In this document: piece by piece, positions 25,678 to 34,929 of the stretch | Layout of the letters: every line of letters starts with the position of its first letter | Numbering within the stretch: position 1 is the first letter of the stretch | Translations under genes and position numbers: made by a program | Assembly: GCF_004122115.1 (NCBI RefSeq) | Contig: NZ_SBKP01000003.1 | Coordinates: forward strand, 124,001-188,000 | DNA: 64,000 nt | Source of the DNA: Sphingobium fluviale | Lineage (GTDB): Bacteria > Pseudomonadota > Alphaproteobacteria > Sphingomonadales > Sphingomonadaceae | Reading direction: 5' to 3' | Notes under the pieces: model-generated | Databases searched by the model: none | The model's input: only the letters and a program-made list of their open reading frames with translations | What the model was told of the DNA's origin: nothing

Positions 25678-27456
25678 TTATGCTGCGTGCAAGGCACAGT
25701 CCGGCGTTGCATGATCGGGCGCGGCATCCTCGCTCTCTACTGGTCTCATTTCAAATCGCGCCACCATTTCGCGCAGCTTGTCCGCCTCGACCTTGAGGGC
25801 GCGGGCAGTGGCGGTACATTCTTCGCCCATGGATGCGTTTTGCTGCGTCATGCGGTCGATGGACCGGATCGCTTCGTCGACATGCCGGACCCCGCTTTCC
25901 TGATCCGCTGCCGCGCCCACAATGCCCTCGATCAGCCCTGATACATGGCCGACGCGCTCGACTATCGCCTGAAAGGCATCTCCGCACTGACGGACCAGCG
26001 CCACGCCGCCGCCGATATGCTCGCTGCTCTCGCCGATCAGCTCCTTGATTTCACGCGCAGCATCTGCGCAGCGTTGAGCCAGCGCGCGGACCTCAGTGGC
26101 AACCACAGCAAAGCCCTTGCCCGCATCCCCCGCACGCGCCGCCTCAATGCCGGCATTCAGAGCCAGCAGGTTGGTCTGATAGGCGATGCCATCAATCACA
26201 TTCGTGATCCGGGTTATGGAGGCGGCGCTTCGCTCGATCTCGCCCATGGCGGTGATAGCCTCGCTCACCACATGTTCGTTGGTATCCGCCTGCTGCTGAA
26301 CCTCGTCGACGATGCTGGATACATGGCGTGAGGATATCACCGCCTGCTGCGCCCGCTCTGCAAGTTGCCGGGTGGTGGCGGAAATGGTTTGCAGATTCTC
26401 TGCCTGCATCTCGGTGCGCTGGGTAAGGTCGTGGGTGGCGGTGCCGATTTCATTCGCGCTGGCGTTGAGTGCCTGTGTAGCGACATGAACATGACTTATG
26501 GCGCTTTCAACGGATTCCACAGCGCTGTGATAATCCTCTCTCAGCGCTTCATAGTCGTGCGGGAAATCATCCGGGATGCGGTATCCCAGTTTGCCCTGGC
26601 GAAGCCGGTCCAGCCCGGCGCCCAGCTCTGCGACCACTTTCTGCTGTATTTCCATGGCTGCGCGCGCCTCTGTTTCGGCCTTGGTGCGCACATAGCCGAC
26701 AATACCACCCAGCGCGCGATTGATCGCGCCTATCTCGTCGCGCCGCCCGGCGGATATGTCATCGAACCGCATGTCACCGGTCGCCATCCTGTCCATCTGC
26801 TGTGAAAGATTGACGATAGGGCGCAACACGCGCCAGCGCACGATGCCACAAAAGGCCAGCACCAGCACAAAAAGGCTCACCACCAACATACCAAGCACCA
26901 CCATCGTCGCGCGGAGGCGTTGCGCGGCATTCTCTCTCAACCGCTCCTGATAGTCTGTAGCGAGCGTCACGGTGTTGATTACGGCCTGGCGGTGCTCATC
27001 AAATGCGGTGGTCAGGTGCCAGAAGGCGCGGTCGGTGGCTTCGCGGTCGCCGGAGCGGACGGCCGGCAAAAACTTGGTGTCCAGCGCCTCCCAAAACTGC
27101 ATCGCCGTGTCGTGGGTCGCATGGGTGATGCGCTCATGCAGGACCGGATCGAAAGAATGGGCCTTCCAATAGGCATGGCGGGCGTCATATTCGGCACGCA
27201 ACTCCTTCAGCCGCTTCTCATGCATGGCCAGACTGGCAGGTTCCTGCACCAGCAGGGCAGCTTCAAGATACGGCTCGATGACGTAAGCGGAGGGTGGAAT
27301 AATATCGGCAATCAGGTCCGATGCGCTCTGAATATTGGTCTGGATAGGCCCGCCCATCCGAATTTCGTTGATGCGGACCGTCCCCCAGACGATCCCCAGC
27401 GCCATCAGCACGATCATGATCAGCGCTGACACTGTAACCAGCTTACGAATTTCCAC
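25678..27456 (-). CDS. Methyl-accepting chemotaxis protein
   Basis: Transmembrane chemoreceptor of 592 residues. The first membrane segment is about 6-26, the periplasmic helical sensor about 27-185 (it includes [25 protein letters not shown]), and the second membrane segment about 186-207. A HAMP domain follows (about 208-265, [19 protein letters not shown]). The signalling hairpin [39 protein letters not shown] (about 430-470) is intact. No receptor-tail pentapeptide for CheR is visible (ends CALHAA). Start is GTG 27456. It lies among polysaccharide genes, away from the flagellar cluster. Confidence 0.93.
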   Translation of the reverse strand: MEIRKLVTVSALIMIVLMALGIVWGTVRINEIRMGGPIQTNIQSASDLIADIIPPSAYVIEPYLEAALLVQEPASLAMHEKRLKELRAEYDARHAYWKAHSFDPVLHERITHATHDTAMQFWEALDTKFLPAVRSGDREATDRAFWHLTTAFDEHRQAVINTVTLATDYQERLRENAAQRLRATMVVLGMLVVSLFVLVLAFCGIVRWRVLRPIVNLSQQMDRMATGDMRFDDISAGRRDEIGAINRALGGIVGYVRTKAETEARAAMEIQQKVVAELGAGLDRLRQGKLGYRIPDDFPHDYEALREDYHSAVESVESAISHVHVATQALNASANEIGTATHDLTQRTEMQAENLQTISATTRQLAERAQQAVISSRHVSSIVDEVQQQADTNEHVVSEAITAMGEIERSAASITRITNVIDGIAYQTNLLALNAGIEAARAGDAGKGFAVVATEVRALAQRCADAAREIKELIGESSEHIGGGVALVRQCGDAFQAIVERVGHVSGLIEGIVGAAADQESGVRHVDEAIRSIDRMTQQNASMGEECTATARALKVEADKLREMVARFEMRPVESEDAAPDHATPDCALHAA

Positions 27457-27471
27457 GCCCGCCCTCGCAAT

Positions 27472-27489
27472 ATGACAGTTTTGTTACAG
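27472..27489 (-). promoter_or_regulatory. PHO-box-like direct repeat before the chemoreceptor gene
   Basis: On the minus strand, CTGTAAC-AAAA-CTGTCAT, an 11-base-period repeat with a perfect second half and an AAAA spacer as in the classical PHO box. It ends only 15 bases before the GTG start, so a conventional -10 would fall at the start codon. The sequence match is strong but the position is atypical. Confidence 0.45.
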
Positions 27490-27643
27490 ATAATGCAGCA
27501 TTTTCAGTGCATTACACGGCACATCTCTGCAAAGTCGCATGCGGCATTTGAGTAAAAATTGCCTTAAAGCGCGCAGATAAACGGTCGCGCGTGACTTGTC
27601 TGGTTTGATTCTGCGCGCTGCGATTGATCGGGCCTGACCCTGA

Positions 27644-28510
27644 TCACATCACATGCGATGTATAGTCTTCGTTGCGGGGGGCAGGCTGGCCCATGCCGCC
27701 GCTGTGCTGAGCGATGAGCGCTATGCAGTCCTGCGGGAAATGAAGGTGCTTGATGTCTGATACAAAAGCACATTCGCCCGATGAGATGACGCCTCCACGC
27801 ATGCCGAGCGCTTTTGAGACAGGCATCACATAAAATGGAGCGTGCGCAAAGGCTGTTGCAAGCTCACCGGAAGGTGGCCCTGCCAGCCGTGCCAGCGCGA
27901 AATGCGGGCCGTATACCAGCATCATTTCACCCGAAGTGCCCATGCGGGCATGGCGCGCGGCATCATAAGGCGTTCGTCTTGCCACTGCGAGTGCGGCATC
28001 GAGATGCAGTTCGCGCGGGCGGCCATAGTCATAAAGGCGGTAGGTGATGTCGCTGTTCTGCTGAACCTCGATCAGGCTGACGCCTGCGCCAATGGCGTGG
28101 ACCGTGTTGGCGGGGATATAAAAGAAATCTCCGGGCTGTACCGTGTGCCACTGCAGCATATGCTCGATCCGCCCATCGAGCGCGGCAGCGCGCAGCATGT
28201 CTTCGCTATATTCCCGGTCGAATCCGATGCCAAGGCGCGCGCCCGGCTGTGCGGCAATGACCAGCCAACATTCTTCCTTGCCCTGCCGCCCGATCCCCAT
28301 TGCTTCGGTCTGGGCGTCCGACGGGTGGACCTGGACCGAGAGCTTCTCGCTGGTGAAGATGTATTTGATCAGAAGGCGGTCCAGCTCTGGCGGCGGAGTG
28401 AACCATATCTCGCCGATGCGCTGGCCGCGCGGGGCGACGAAGGGCGCAGGCAGATCATCGCGCCCCCAGGGCTTTTCAACCATATGGATCGGCAAGCGCA
28501 GGTGCGTCAT
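27644..28510 (-). CDS. manA: Mannose-6-phosphate isomerase, class I (ManA-like)
   Basis: Zinc-dependent isomerase of 288 residues converting fructose-6-phosphate to mannose-6-phosphate for GDP-mannose and surface glycans. Visible are the N-terminal VEKPWGRDDL, the metal site QVHPSD (about 62-67), and the later IEVQQNSDITYRLYDYGRPRELH. It is shorter than the enterobacterial enzyme (about 390) and resembles the short class I form. The frame runs to 28546, but ATG 28510 has GGAAG at a suitable distance and gives the family N-terminus. It is isolated on the minus strand beside the chemoreceptor. Confidence 0.85.
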   Translation of the reverse strand: MTHLRLPIHMVEKPWGRDDLPAPFVAPRGQRIGEIWFTPPPELDRLLIKYIFTSEKLSVQVHPSDAQTEAMGIGRQGKEECWLVIAAQPGARLGIGFDREYSEDMLRAAALDGRIEHMLQWHTVQPGDFFYIPANTVHAIGAGVSLIEVQQNSDITYRLYDYGRPRELHLDAALAVARRTPYDAARHARMGTSGEMMLVYGPHFALARLAGPPSGELATAFAHAPFYVMPVSKALGMRGGVISSGECAFVSDIKHLHFPQDCIALIAQHSGGMGQPAPRNEDYTSHVM

Positions 28511-28546
28511 ATCAGCGTCTTCCATCTCATCACGATCGCAGAACAT

Positions 28547-28872
28547 TGGTCTGAGCTGCGCTGAGGTGATCGCTAACGAAGCATTGCTACAGCATGATTG
28601 CCACTATCTGACGGTTCTGGGTCAAGCGCATCTGGGGCGACTGTCGGTGAAATCGCTTCGTCGTGAATCAGGGGTAATGACGCAAAAGAGTCATATTCGA
28701 TAGATACTGGGAATTCCGTTGAACCATTCTGATCGTCATGCATCAGCCATGCATCGGGATGTATAATCGGGTTGCGAGTTTGAATAGGGTATTGGTGCGC
28801 GCATGATGCCTTGAGGCCGAATGTGCATGGCAATACCGCGAAAATTGGCCCGCATTTCTGAAGAGACCGGAC
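28547..28872. other. Region of 326 bases without a convincing gene
   Basis: AT-richer than its surroundings. A minus-strand frame (28573-28833, up to 86 residues) has an acidic composition (SIEYDSFASLPLIHDE) but no ribosome binding site or recognised relatives. The stretch should contain the promoters of manA (leftward) and of the small peptide-PqqD-kinase cassette (rightward). No clear promoter could be assigned. Confidence 0.4.
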
Positions 28873-29046
28873 ATGATCGACTTTAACGTTCAGGATCAGC
28901 TTGACTATGTGCCGCCCGCGCTGGTGCGCGTAGCCGCGATTGCAGACATTGTGGCGGAACTGGAAAAGCAGGGCGTGACCCTTGCTCCCAAGGCCTATGA
29001 ACCGGGTGATCCTCAGGACTGGTCCAACAACCGTCTTGCGTCCTGA
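28873..29046 (+). CDS. Small 57-residue protein upstream of PqqD-like and HPr-kinase-like genes
   Basis: A 58-codon frame beginning ATG at 28873 and ending TGA at 29046, reading MIDFNVQDQLDYVPPALVRV, then a helical AAIADIVAELEKQGV segment and a polar tail ending SNNRLAS. It lies 53 bases before the PqqD-like gene on the same strand. I do not recognise the family. Because PqqD domains present precursor peptides to modifying enzymes, this protein could be the substrate of the cassette. That is an inference from position only; the protein has no cysteine and no evident leader cleavage site. Confidence 0.5.
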   Translation: MIDFNVQDQLDYVPPALVRVAAIADIVAELEKQGVTLAPKAYEPGDPQDWSNNRLAS

Positions 29047-29099
29047 GCGCGGCCTCTACGCCAACGGATAGTGGCACCGTCAGGGTTATCCCCAAAGCT

Positions 29100-29450
29100 A
29101 TGGAATTGCACGCAGACCCTCCTTACCCAGCCCAAGCCTGTAAGGACGAAAGCCTCTATCGCATCAGCCCGGATGCGGTCGATTGCCCGCTGGGCGATGG
29201 CCTTGCGTTGTTTGATCCGCGCGATGGCGCATCCTTCACGCTCAATCGCACGGGCGCTCTCATATGGAACAGTGCGCGTCAGCCCGTCACATTCTCCGCA
29301 CTTCGGGCAATGTTGAATGTGGCCTGCAAGGGTGCGCCAGACGATATTGACGCAGACCTGCGCGCCATTGTCGATGCGCTGGTGAAAAGCGGGCTGTTCA
29401 TAGCGGTTGCAGGCGCGGACGCGGAGGCCGACACGGCTCATGCCGCCTGA
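29100..29450 (+). CDS. PqqD-family peptide-binding protein (HPr-kinase-linked type)
   Basis: Protein of 116 residues with a PqqD-type winged-helix region (about 15-100). The conserved elements are the strand pair LFDPRDGASFTLNRTGALIWNSAR (aromatic, then the NxTGAxIW motif) and the later helix DIDADLRAIVDALVKSGLFI. PqqD domains bind leader peptides in RiPP systems, but this branch is commonly found beside HPr-kinase-related proteins and its role is unknown. It overlaps the kinase gene by 11 bases. Confidence 0.78.
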   Translation: MELHADPPYPAQACKDESLYRISPDAVDCPLGDGLALFDPRDGASFTLNRTGALIWNSARQPVTFSALRAMLNVACKGAPDDIDADLRAIVDALVKSGLFIAVAGADAEADTAHAA

Positions 29451-30360
29451 ACAGGCGCTCTACCGCGCGTTCGATCTTGCGATTGCCTCGAAGATCGATC
29501 TGCCAGAACTGGATATTCTGTCCGGCGCGGCGGCGGGCGTTGCCCCGGATGTCGTCATCAGCCTGGGTGCTCTCGATAGCCCGATGCCGCCGCCAACCGA
29601 GTGGCGGTTGACCCGGTTTGCACCGAGCGAGGCCTATTTCGCGTGGCAGGGCATAGGCAAATTCTCTGTCAGAGGCGGAAACACGATCGCAATCGATCTG
29701 CTTCCCGGTGTCGATCACGCGGTACTTCGCCTGTTTCTGCTCGGCCCGGTGATGGCGGCGCTGTTGCATCAGCGGGGCGATCTGGTGCTGCATGGCAGTG
29801 CGGTGGAGATCGCGCCTGATCGGGCGGCGCTGTTTGTGGGGGATAATGGCGCGGGCAAGTCTACGCTGGCGGCGGCGTTTCTCAAGGCGGGCTACAGAGT
29901 GCTGAGCGATGATGTCATCGCGCTGGATGTTGTGGAGCCGATACGTGTGCGCGCGGCCTTTCCGGCGATGAAGCTCTCGCGTGCGGCGCTGGCTGCGCTG
30001 GAGCCGTTGCCGGGCGATGTGCTTGCGCCGGTTCATGCTGAAGCAGCCAAGCTGCGCTTCCGCTTTGCAGACGCAGGGGCCGGACACGCGACGCCTTTGT
30101 CACATATCTATGTGATACAGCGCGAGGCGGATGTCAGCATCAGCCCGCTTGATCCGGCAGAGCGGCTGGGGGCGCTGATGCGCTATTCCTATATGCCGAA
30201 ATTCGGGGTGGAGCCGCTGTCCGGCCCCCGCTCAGCACCTTATTTCCGCCAGTGTGCTGCCGTCGCCAACAATATTCCTGTCAGTCTGCTTTTTGTGCCG
30301 CAAGGGTTCGGTGCGTTGTCTCAGGTGGTGGAAGCGGTGCGGGCAGACGTTCAGAAATAA
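29440..30360 (+). CDS. HPr-kinase/phosphorylase-related protein
   Basis: Protein of 306 residues related to the HprK C-terminal kinase domain. Walker A GDNGAGKST (about 132-140) is preceded by LVLHGSAVEIAPDRAALFV and followed by YRVLSDDVIALD, the HprK-like pattern. HPr itself is not expected as the substrate: no PTS genes are near and the flanking partner is PqqD-like. ATG 29440 is preferred to the upstream TTG at 29407, as it overlaps the preceding stop by 11 bases. It probably modifies or exports a small peptide or glycan-linked product; the substrate is unknown. Confidence 0.78.
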   Translation: MPPEQALYRAFDLAIASKIDLPELDILSGAAAGVAPDVVISLGALDSPMPPPTEWRLTRFAPSEAYFAWQGIGKFSVRGGNTIAIDLLPGVDHAVLRLFLLGPVMAALLHQRGDLVLHGSAVEIAPDRAALFVGDNGAGKSTLAAAFLKAGYRVLSDDVIALDVVEPIRVRAAFPAMKLSRAALAALEPLPGDVLAPVHAEAAKLRFRFADAGAGHATPLSHIYVIQREADVSISPLDPAERLGALMRYSYMPKFGVEPLSGPRSAPYFRQCAAVANNIPVSLLFVPQGFGALSQVVEAVRADVQK

Positions 30361-31028
30361 CGCTGGCGCACGATCACGGTGTCGCCCGGCTGCACGAGCG
30401 CATCATCGCTGATGTGACGGGGTTCGCTGTTCGGGGCGTTGTCAGGCCGCACGTCCATCTTCTTGCGATTGGCGCGATAGCTATAGCCCCCCGCCTGCGC
30501 GACAAGGCGGTAAACCGTCATCCCCTCGGCGTAGGGATATTGGCCGGGCTTCTGTACCTCACCCAAGATATAGACCGGGCGATATTCCGCCATATCGACC
30601 GTGACATTGGGGTTGAGGAAATATCCGTCAGCCAGGCGCCCTATGAGCAATGTGCTCACCTCGTCCAGCGTGAGGCCGCCCACGGCCACGCGGCCCAGCA
30701 TGGGCAGGCCTATCTTGCCATCGCCGCCCACAGGATAGTCGCCGGAAAGCTTTTCGTTATTATAGATCGTGACCTTCAGCTTGTCGCCAGTGCCGATGCG
30801 ATAGACCCGTTGCGCCGGGGCGGCGGGGGCAGGCGTTGCTCCTTCGGGCGCGGACGCTGCAAGCGTCTGGGCTTTTTCCTGCTTTACAGGCTTACTCTTG
30901 CCCGCAGGGCCGGGCGCGCGCCATTCGCTGGGGTCTTGCGCATAGGCCGCGTTCGTGCCGTGCCCCAGAGAAGGCACCAGCGACGCCATCATCAGCACAG
31001 AGGCAATGGGCAATGAGACGAATTTCAT
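30351..31028 (-). CDS. Outer-membrane polysaccharide export protein (Wza/OPX-like)
   Basis: Protein of 225 residues. A signal peptide (about 1-31, ending AAYAQ) and a Pro/Ala-rich stretch lead to the Poly_export domain: YRIGTGDKLKVTIYNNEKLSGDYPVGGDGKIGLPMLG (about 95-131), LTLDEVSTLLIGRLADGYFLNPNVTVDM and an SLBB part with VYILGEVQKPGQYPYAEGMTVYRLVAQAGG. There is no lipobox cysteine, unlike Wza itself. It ends the polysaccharide group and overlaps the stop of the convergent HPr-kinase-like gene. Confidence 0.9.
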   Translation of the reverse strand: MKFVSLPIASVLMMASLVPSLGHGTNAAYAQDPSEWRAPGPAGKSKPVKQEKAQTLAASAPEGATPAPAAPAQRVYRIGTGDKLKVTIYNNEKLSGDYPVGGDGKIGLPMLGRVAVGGLTLDEVSTLLIGRLADGYFLNPNVTVDMAEYRPVYILGEVQKPGQYPYAEGMTVYRLVAQAGGYSYRANRKKMDVRPDNAPNSEPRHISDDALVQPGDTVIVRQRYF

Positions 31029-31160
31029 GAGGAGGGCCGCGCTCGCTAGCAGGTGTCCATTGAGCGCTCCCTTAGCAAGTGCAGCGTGAATGGGAAAGGG
31101 GCAAGGCGCAGTCCTGACCGATCCGTGCTCTTTTGGAGCATAAGAAAAAAGGCGAGTGAA

Positions 31161-31178
31161 TCGTCAGATTACTGTCAC
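31161..31178 (+). promoter_or_regulatory. PHO-box-like repeat before the cell wall hydrolase
   Basis: TCGTCAG-ATTA-CTGTCAC: perfect second half, weak first half, 11-base period, AT-rich spacer. It ends 26 bases before the ATG at 31205, so any resulting mRNA would have a very short leader. Suggestive only. Confidence 0.4.
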
Positions 31179-31204
31179 AATAGGGAACGATAGCCCTCAT
31201 ATTT

Positions 31205-31867
31205 ATGAGCGGGCCTGTTTCATCCTCTACGCGGTGTGTCGCCGCTATCGCGCTTGTCTCGTTCGCGTCATCCCATGCCCGCGCGCAAGACCTCTATGCG
31301 CCTTCGATACAGGAGGCCGCGCAGGCAGAGCATGAGCGGGAACTGGGCTGTATGGCGCAGGCTATCGTCTATGAAGCGGGGCTGGAGCCACTGGCCGGGC
31401 AGCAGGCAGTGGCGCAGGTTATCCTGAACCGGGCGCGTTCGGGCGTCTACCCCAAGACGGTGTGCGGTGTCGTCTATCAGGGATCGACCCGGCGGACCGG
31501 CTGCCAGTTCACCTTTACCTGCGATGGATCTCTGGCGAAACGGATGCCGGACCGGATCACCCTTGCCGCGCGCGCAGTGGCCGAAGATGCGTTGCAAGGC
31601 CGGCTACCGGACAGGGTGGGTGCGGCAACGCATTATCATGCCAGCTATGTCTCGCCGTATTGGGCGCCCAGCCTGACACGCGTCGGCCGGATCGGCGCAC
31701 ATATTTTCTATAGCTCAGGGGCGCTCAACCGTGCGCCTGGAGCCAGGGATGCCGCAAATGTCGATATGTCCGTGCGCATGACTCCCGCCCCTTCAGCGGA
31801 TACCAGACCGTTCTCGCCGTGGGGATTGTCGCTATTGCCGAAGGTGGGCGAAAGCAGCCTGAATTAA
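31205..31867 (+). CDS. SleB/CwlJ-type cell wall hydrolase
   Basis: Secreted peptidoglycan hydrolase of 220 residues. The signal peptide (about 1-28, ending HARAQ) is followed by the family start ELGCMAQAIVYEAGLEPLAGQQAVAQVILNRARSGVYPKTVCGVVYQG (about 47-94), in which the Glu of YEAG is the proposed catalytic residue. GCQFTFTCDG and ATHYHASYVSPYW complete the domain. The tail (about 170-220) is unmatched. It diverges from the polysaccharide export gene. Confidence 0.9.
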   Translation: MSGPVSSSTRCVAAIALVSFASSHARAQDLYAPSIQEAAQAEHERELGCMAQAIVYEAGLEPLAGQQAVAQVILNRARSGVYPKTVCGVVYQGSTRRTGCQFTFTCDGSLAKRMPDRITLAARAVAEDALQGRLPDRVGAATHYHASYVSPYWAPSLTRVGRIGAHIFYSSGALNRAPGARDAANVDMSVRMTPAPSADTRPFSPWGLSLLPKVGESSLN

Positions 31868-32048
31868 CCCTGTTATAAACGGGCTATGCTTTTCATCTGT
31901 GCGTTTTATTTGAAAATCGCGCCGTATTCGTGCTGATTTCATACGGATTACACTGGCGCGTAACAGCCCCGTCACATTGATTCACCATGTTGTGCCGCGT
32001 GAATTCTGACGCGCTGTATGGTGCGGCGCATAGCGGGGACTATCCATC

Positions 32049-34040
32049 ATGCCGACTTATACCGGAACTTCGGGCGCAGACACATTTGCCGCCCCAGACA
32101 ATCAGGATTGGATCATTGCGGGCCTTGGCGGCGCAGACGTGCTGTCCGGCGCGGGCGGCAATGACAGCATTTCCGGCGATGCGGGCAATGATACGCTCTC
32201 CGGCGGCGACGGCAACGACAGCTTCCTCATCGGCACGGGCCATGGCTTTGACAGCATTGACGGCGGCATCGGATACGACGCGATCAAGGCGCTGACCGAC
32301 AATGTGACGATCGGCATCAAGATGCTGTCCGGCATCGAGGAAATTTCGGCCAACGGCTATGTCGGCGTCACTATTTCGGGCGATTCGAGCGACAATGTCT
32401 TCGATTTCACGAATGTCGTGCTGACCGGCATCGGGCAGATTCTCGGCGGCGGCGGCAACGACACCATCATCGGCAATGCGCTTGTCGCCAATGTCATCAA
32501 CGGCGGCACTGGCAATGACATCATGGTCGGCGGCGCGGCGGACGATATCTTCTACGTCAGCAAAAATGCCGGGTTCGACAGCTTCGATGGCGGCCTTGGC
32601 AACGACATGATCGTCGCCGCAGAAGAAGGGGCCAGGATCAGCTTCGGCGCGATCACCAATGTCGAGACGATTTCGGGCGCGGCATTTTTCAACACCCAGA
32701 TCATCGGGACTGCGGCCAATGATGTGATGGATTTCAGCACGATCACGCTTCAGAACATCGCCAATATCGATGGTGGAGACGGCAACGACACGATGATCGG
32801 CAGCGCCGGAGATAATATCCTGTCCGGTGGCGATGGTGACGATATCATCGATGGCGGCGCGGGCAATGACACGCTGGCCGGCGGCAAGGGCCGCGATGTC
32901 CTGAATGGCGGCGCAGGCGACGACAGCTTCATGATCAGCGGTGGCCCCGATATCTATAAGGGCGGCGCCGGTTATGATGCGCTCTACGCCGCGCAGAACG
33001 GCGCCAATCTTCAGCTCGATACGGGTTTGCTGAGCGGTATCGAAGAAATCTCGGCCAATGGCTTTGTCGGCATGACGATCAGCGCTGCCAACGCGGCTGG
33101 CAGCACGATCGACCTGCGCCGCATTTTCATCACCGATGACGATATTGCCTCGATCAATGGCGGCAACGGCGCCGACACCATTTTCGGTTCCAAGACCTAC
33201 GATTATATCTTTGCCGGGCTGGGCGACGATACCGTCAACGGTTTTCTGGGCGATGACGAAATACACGGCGGTGGCGGTCATGACACGATCATGGGCGGCA
33301 ATGGCTATGACGTGATCTTCGGCGATGCGGGCAACGACATACTGAACGGCGGCGCGCAGGATGACATTCTATGGGGTGGCTCTGGCGATGATATGTTCAT
33401 TGCAGGCGCGAACAGCGGCTTTGATGAATATCATGGCGAGAACGGCATCGACACGCTGGTTGCCGAGGCCGGGCAGAAGCTCATCCGCGCGACCAAGATC
33501 GACGGCATCGAAACCATCTCGTGGGATGGCTCCAGGCTGGTCACGATCCAGGGTGGCTTTGGTGACGAGTTCTTCGATTTCGCTACGGTAACGCTGGTCG
33601 GCGTAAGCGCGATCAAAGGCGGCTTCGGCAACGACATCATTCATGGTTCGTCGCTGGGGGATGTCATCAACGGCGAAGTCGGCGTGGATACGCTCTCCGG
33701 CGGCCTGGGTGACGACACCATCACCGGCGACGCCGATTTCGATTTCCTGACCGGCGGGCTGGGCAACGATATCTTCCGCGATACCGCCGTCGGCCTCAAC
33801 GGTGACACCATCACCGATTTCACGGCGGGCGATGCCATCCAGATCATCAACGCCAAGGATTTCACCAAGGTGGTGCTGAGCTATACCGACGATGGCAGCG
33901 GCCTTGCCGGTACGCTGCACGTCGATGGCGTGGGCGGCCTTGCTGGCGGCGGCATCGATATCCACCTCATCGGCGCGTATGCCAACGCCACCTTCCAGGT
34001 GACGAGCGATGGCGCCAACGGTGCGCTGATCCTGATCTGA
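32049..34040 (+). CDS. RTX-type calcium-binding repeat protein
   Basis: Secreted, very acidic protein of 663 residues made largely of GGxGxD-type nonapeptide repeats, e.g. GGAGNDSISGDAGNDTLSGG (about 38-57) and later clusters near 245-300, 400-430 and 545-575. Each binds calcium and folds as a beta-roll. There is no N-terminal signal peptide; RTX proteins carry their export signal at the C-terminus for type I secretion, but no type I exporter is in the window. The C-terminus is hydrophobic and acidic. Interspersed segments (FDFTNVVLTGIGQILGG) form repeated modules. No enzymatic domain is visible; an adhesin or S-layer-like role is possible. Confidence 0.88.
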   Translation: MPTYTGTSGADTFAAPDNQDWIIAGLGGADVLSGAGGNDSISGDAGNDTLSGGDGNDSFLIGTGHGFDSIDGGIGYDAIKALTDNVTIGIKMLSGIEEISANGYVGVTISGDSSDNVFDFTNVVLTGIGQILGGGGNDTIIGNALVANVINGGTGNDIMVGGAADDIFYVSKNAGFDSFDGGLGNDMIVAAEEGARISFGAITNVETISGAAFFNTQIIGTAANDVMDFSTITLQNIANIDGGDGNDTMIGSAGDNILSGGDGDDIIDGGAGNDTLAGGKGRDVLNGGAGDDSFMISGGPDIYKGGAGYDALYAAQNGANLQLDTGLLSGIEEISANGFVGMTISAANAAGSTIDLRRIFITDDDIASINGGNGADTIFGSKTYDYIFAGLGDDTVNGFLGDDEIHGGGGHDTIMGGNGYDVIFGDAGNDILNGGAQDDILWGGSGDDMFIAGANSGFDEYHGENGIDTLVAEAGQKLIRATKIDGIETISWDGSRLVTIQGGFGDEFFDFATVTLVGVSAIKGGFGNDIIHGSSLGDVINGEVGVDTLSGGLGDDTITGDADFDFLTGGLGNDIFRDTAVGLNGDTITDFTAGDAIQIINAKDFTKVVLSYTDDGSGLAGTLHVDGVGGLAGGGIDIHLIGAYANATFQVTSDGANGALILI

Positions 34041-34052
34041 TTTGCTACCCGC

Positions 34053-34079
34053 ACTGAGGGAGGCTTTGCTTCCCTCAGT
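34053..34079 (+). terminator. Stem-loop between the RTX gene and gspK
   Basis: A 9-base perfect stem, actgaggga/tccctcagt (34053-34061 and 34071-34079), lies between the convergent RTX and gspK genes and overlaps the gspK stop. It could act in both directions. There is no strong U-tract on either side. Confidence 0.45.
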
Positions 34080-34929
34080 AGCGCTCTTTCAGCGCATAAG
34101 GGCTGGCCGCACGGCCGGTCAGTATCACGATCTGGCGCAGCCTTGCGCGCGCCGTCTGCCCCAGCCGCGCCTCCACCTCTATCGTCAGCGGACGCCCGAC
34201 CAGCGCGCCCTGCTGCCCGATCTCCAGCGCGGTGCGCTGCCCGGCCAGTTCGCGCTGGCGATTGAGCAGGTCAATCGCTCCGCCTTCCTCCCCCTCGATC
34301 ACGCGGATCGCCATCAGCGAGGCGTGGGCAGGCTCGAAGCTGCCGACGCCATAATGCACGGTCGCCACGCTTTCCAGCCTGTCGGCCAGCGCCTTGCCGA
34401 CCCCGCGGATCAGCGCGACTTCGGCGACCGAGCGCAGCCCGCCGTCGCGCGGGTGGATGCGCATGGGCGCGTAATAGGCCCGTTCCGCGCCATTGGGGCG
34501 GGGGTCTTCATCCTCGTCAATCCAGTCGAGGAACGAATCGGTCGCGACGTCGAGCCGTTCGCCCGTCAGGCCCAGTTCGGCGAACATGCGCTGCGCCTGT
34601 CGGCGCTCCAGCGCGTTGAGGGGGATTTTGCCGCGCTCGTCCTGGATCGCAATGGCGAGCGCCGCATCACCAAAGCGCAGCCGCCGCACTCGCCCGTCAA
34701 TCGGCACCGCGCCGCCCGGCCCGCCATTCACCAGATCCCGCAGCGCGATCGCCAGACCGGCTTCGGCCGCCGCGCCTGCCCGCGCCCGGTCCGCTTCGGC
34801 CGAAGCAGCAACGATCGTGCCGCGGCTCCCCTCTATCACCATCAGCGCGATCAGCGCGAAGACGAGGATGCTTGCCACCGCCGCGACCAGCGCATAGCCC
34901 GCCTCGTCCGCTCGCGGCTGCCCGATCAG
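34075..34929 (-). CDS. gspK: Type II secretion minor pseudopilin GspK
   Basis: Minor pseudopilin of about 284 residues that tips the pseudopilus with GspI and GspJ. The prepilin region reads GQPRADEAG then YALVAAVASILVFALIALMV, with cleavage expected after the glycine. The globular part contains GKIPLNALERRQAQRMFAELGL and the calcium-site-like WIDEDEDPRPNGAE. No ATG/GTG lies upstream of the prepilin glycine in frame. The only in-frame GTG (34878) falls inside the hydrophobic helix and would remove the cleavage site. I place the start at CTG 34929, which overlaps the gspD stop (CTGA). Confidence 0.82.
   Translation of the reverse strand: MIGQPRADEAGYALVAAVASILVFALIALMVIEGSRGTIVAASAEADRARAGAAAEAGLAIALRDLVNGGPGGAVPIDGRVRRLRFGDAALAIAIQDERGKIPLNALERRQAQRMFAELGLTGERLDVATDSFLDWIDEDEDPRPNGAERAYYAPMRIHPRDGGLRSVAEVALIRGVGKALADRLESVATVHYGVGSFEPAHASLMAIRVIEGEEGGAIDLLNRQRELAGQRTALEIGQQGALVGRPLTIEVEARLGQTARARLRQIVILTGRAASPYALKERY

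Noticed and set aside
28573..28833. Minus-strand frame of 86 codons in the gap before the small peptide gene
   Set aside because: No ribosome binding site, no recognisable relatives, and a composition change near its middle; could be real but is not supported.
31958..31975. PHO-box-like sequence upstream of the RTX gene
   Set aside because: GCGTAAC-AGCC-CCGTCAC has a weak first half and a GC-rich spacer.
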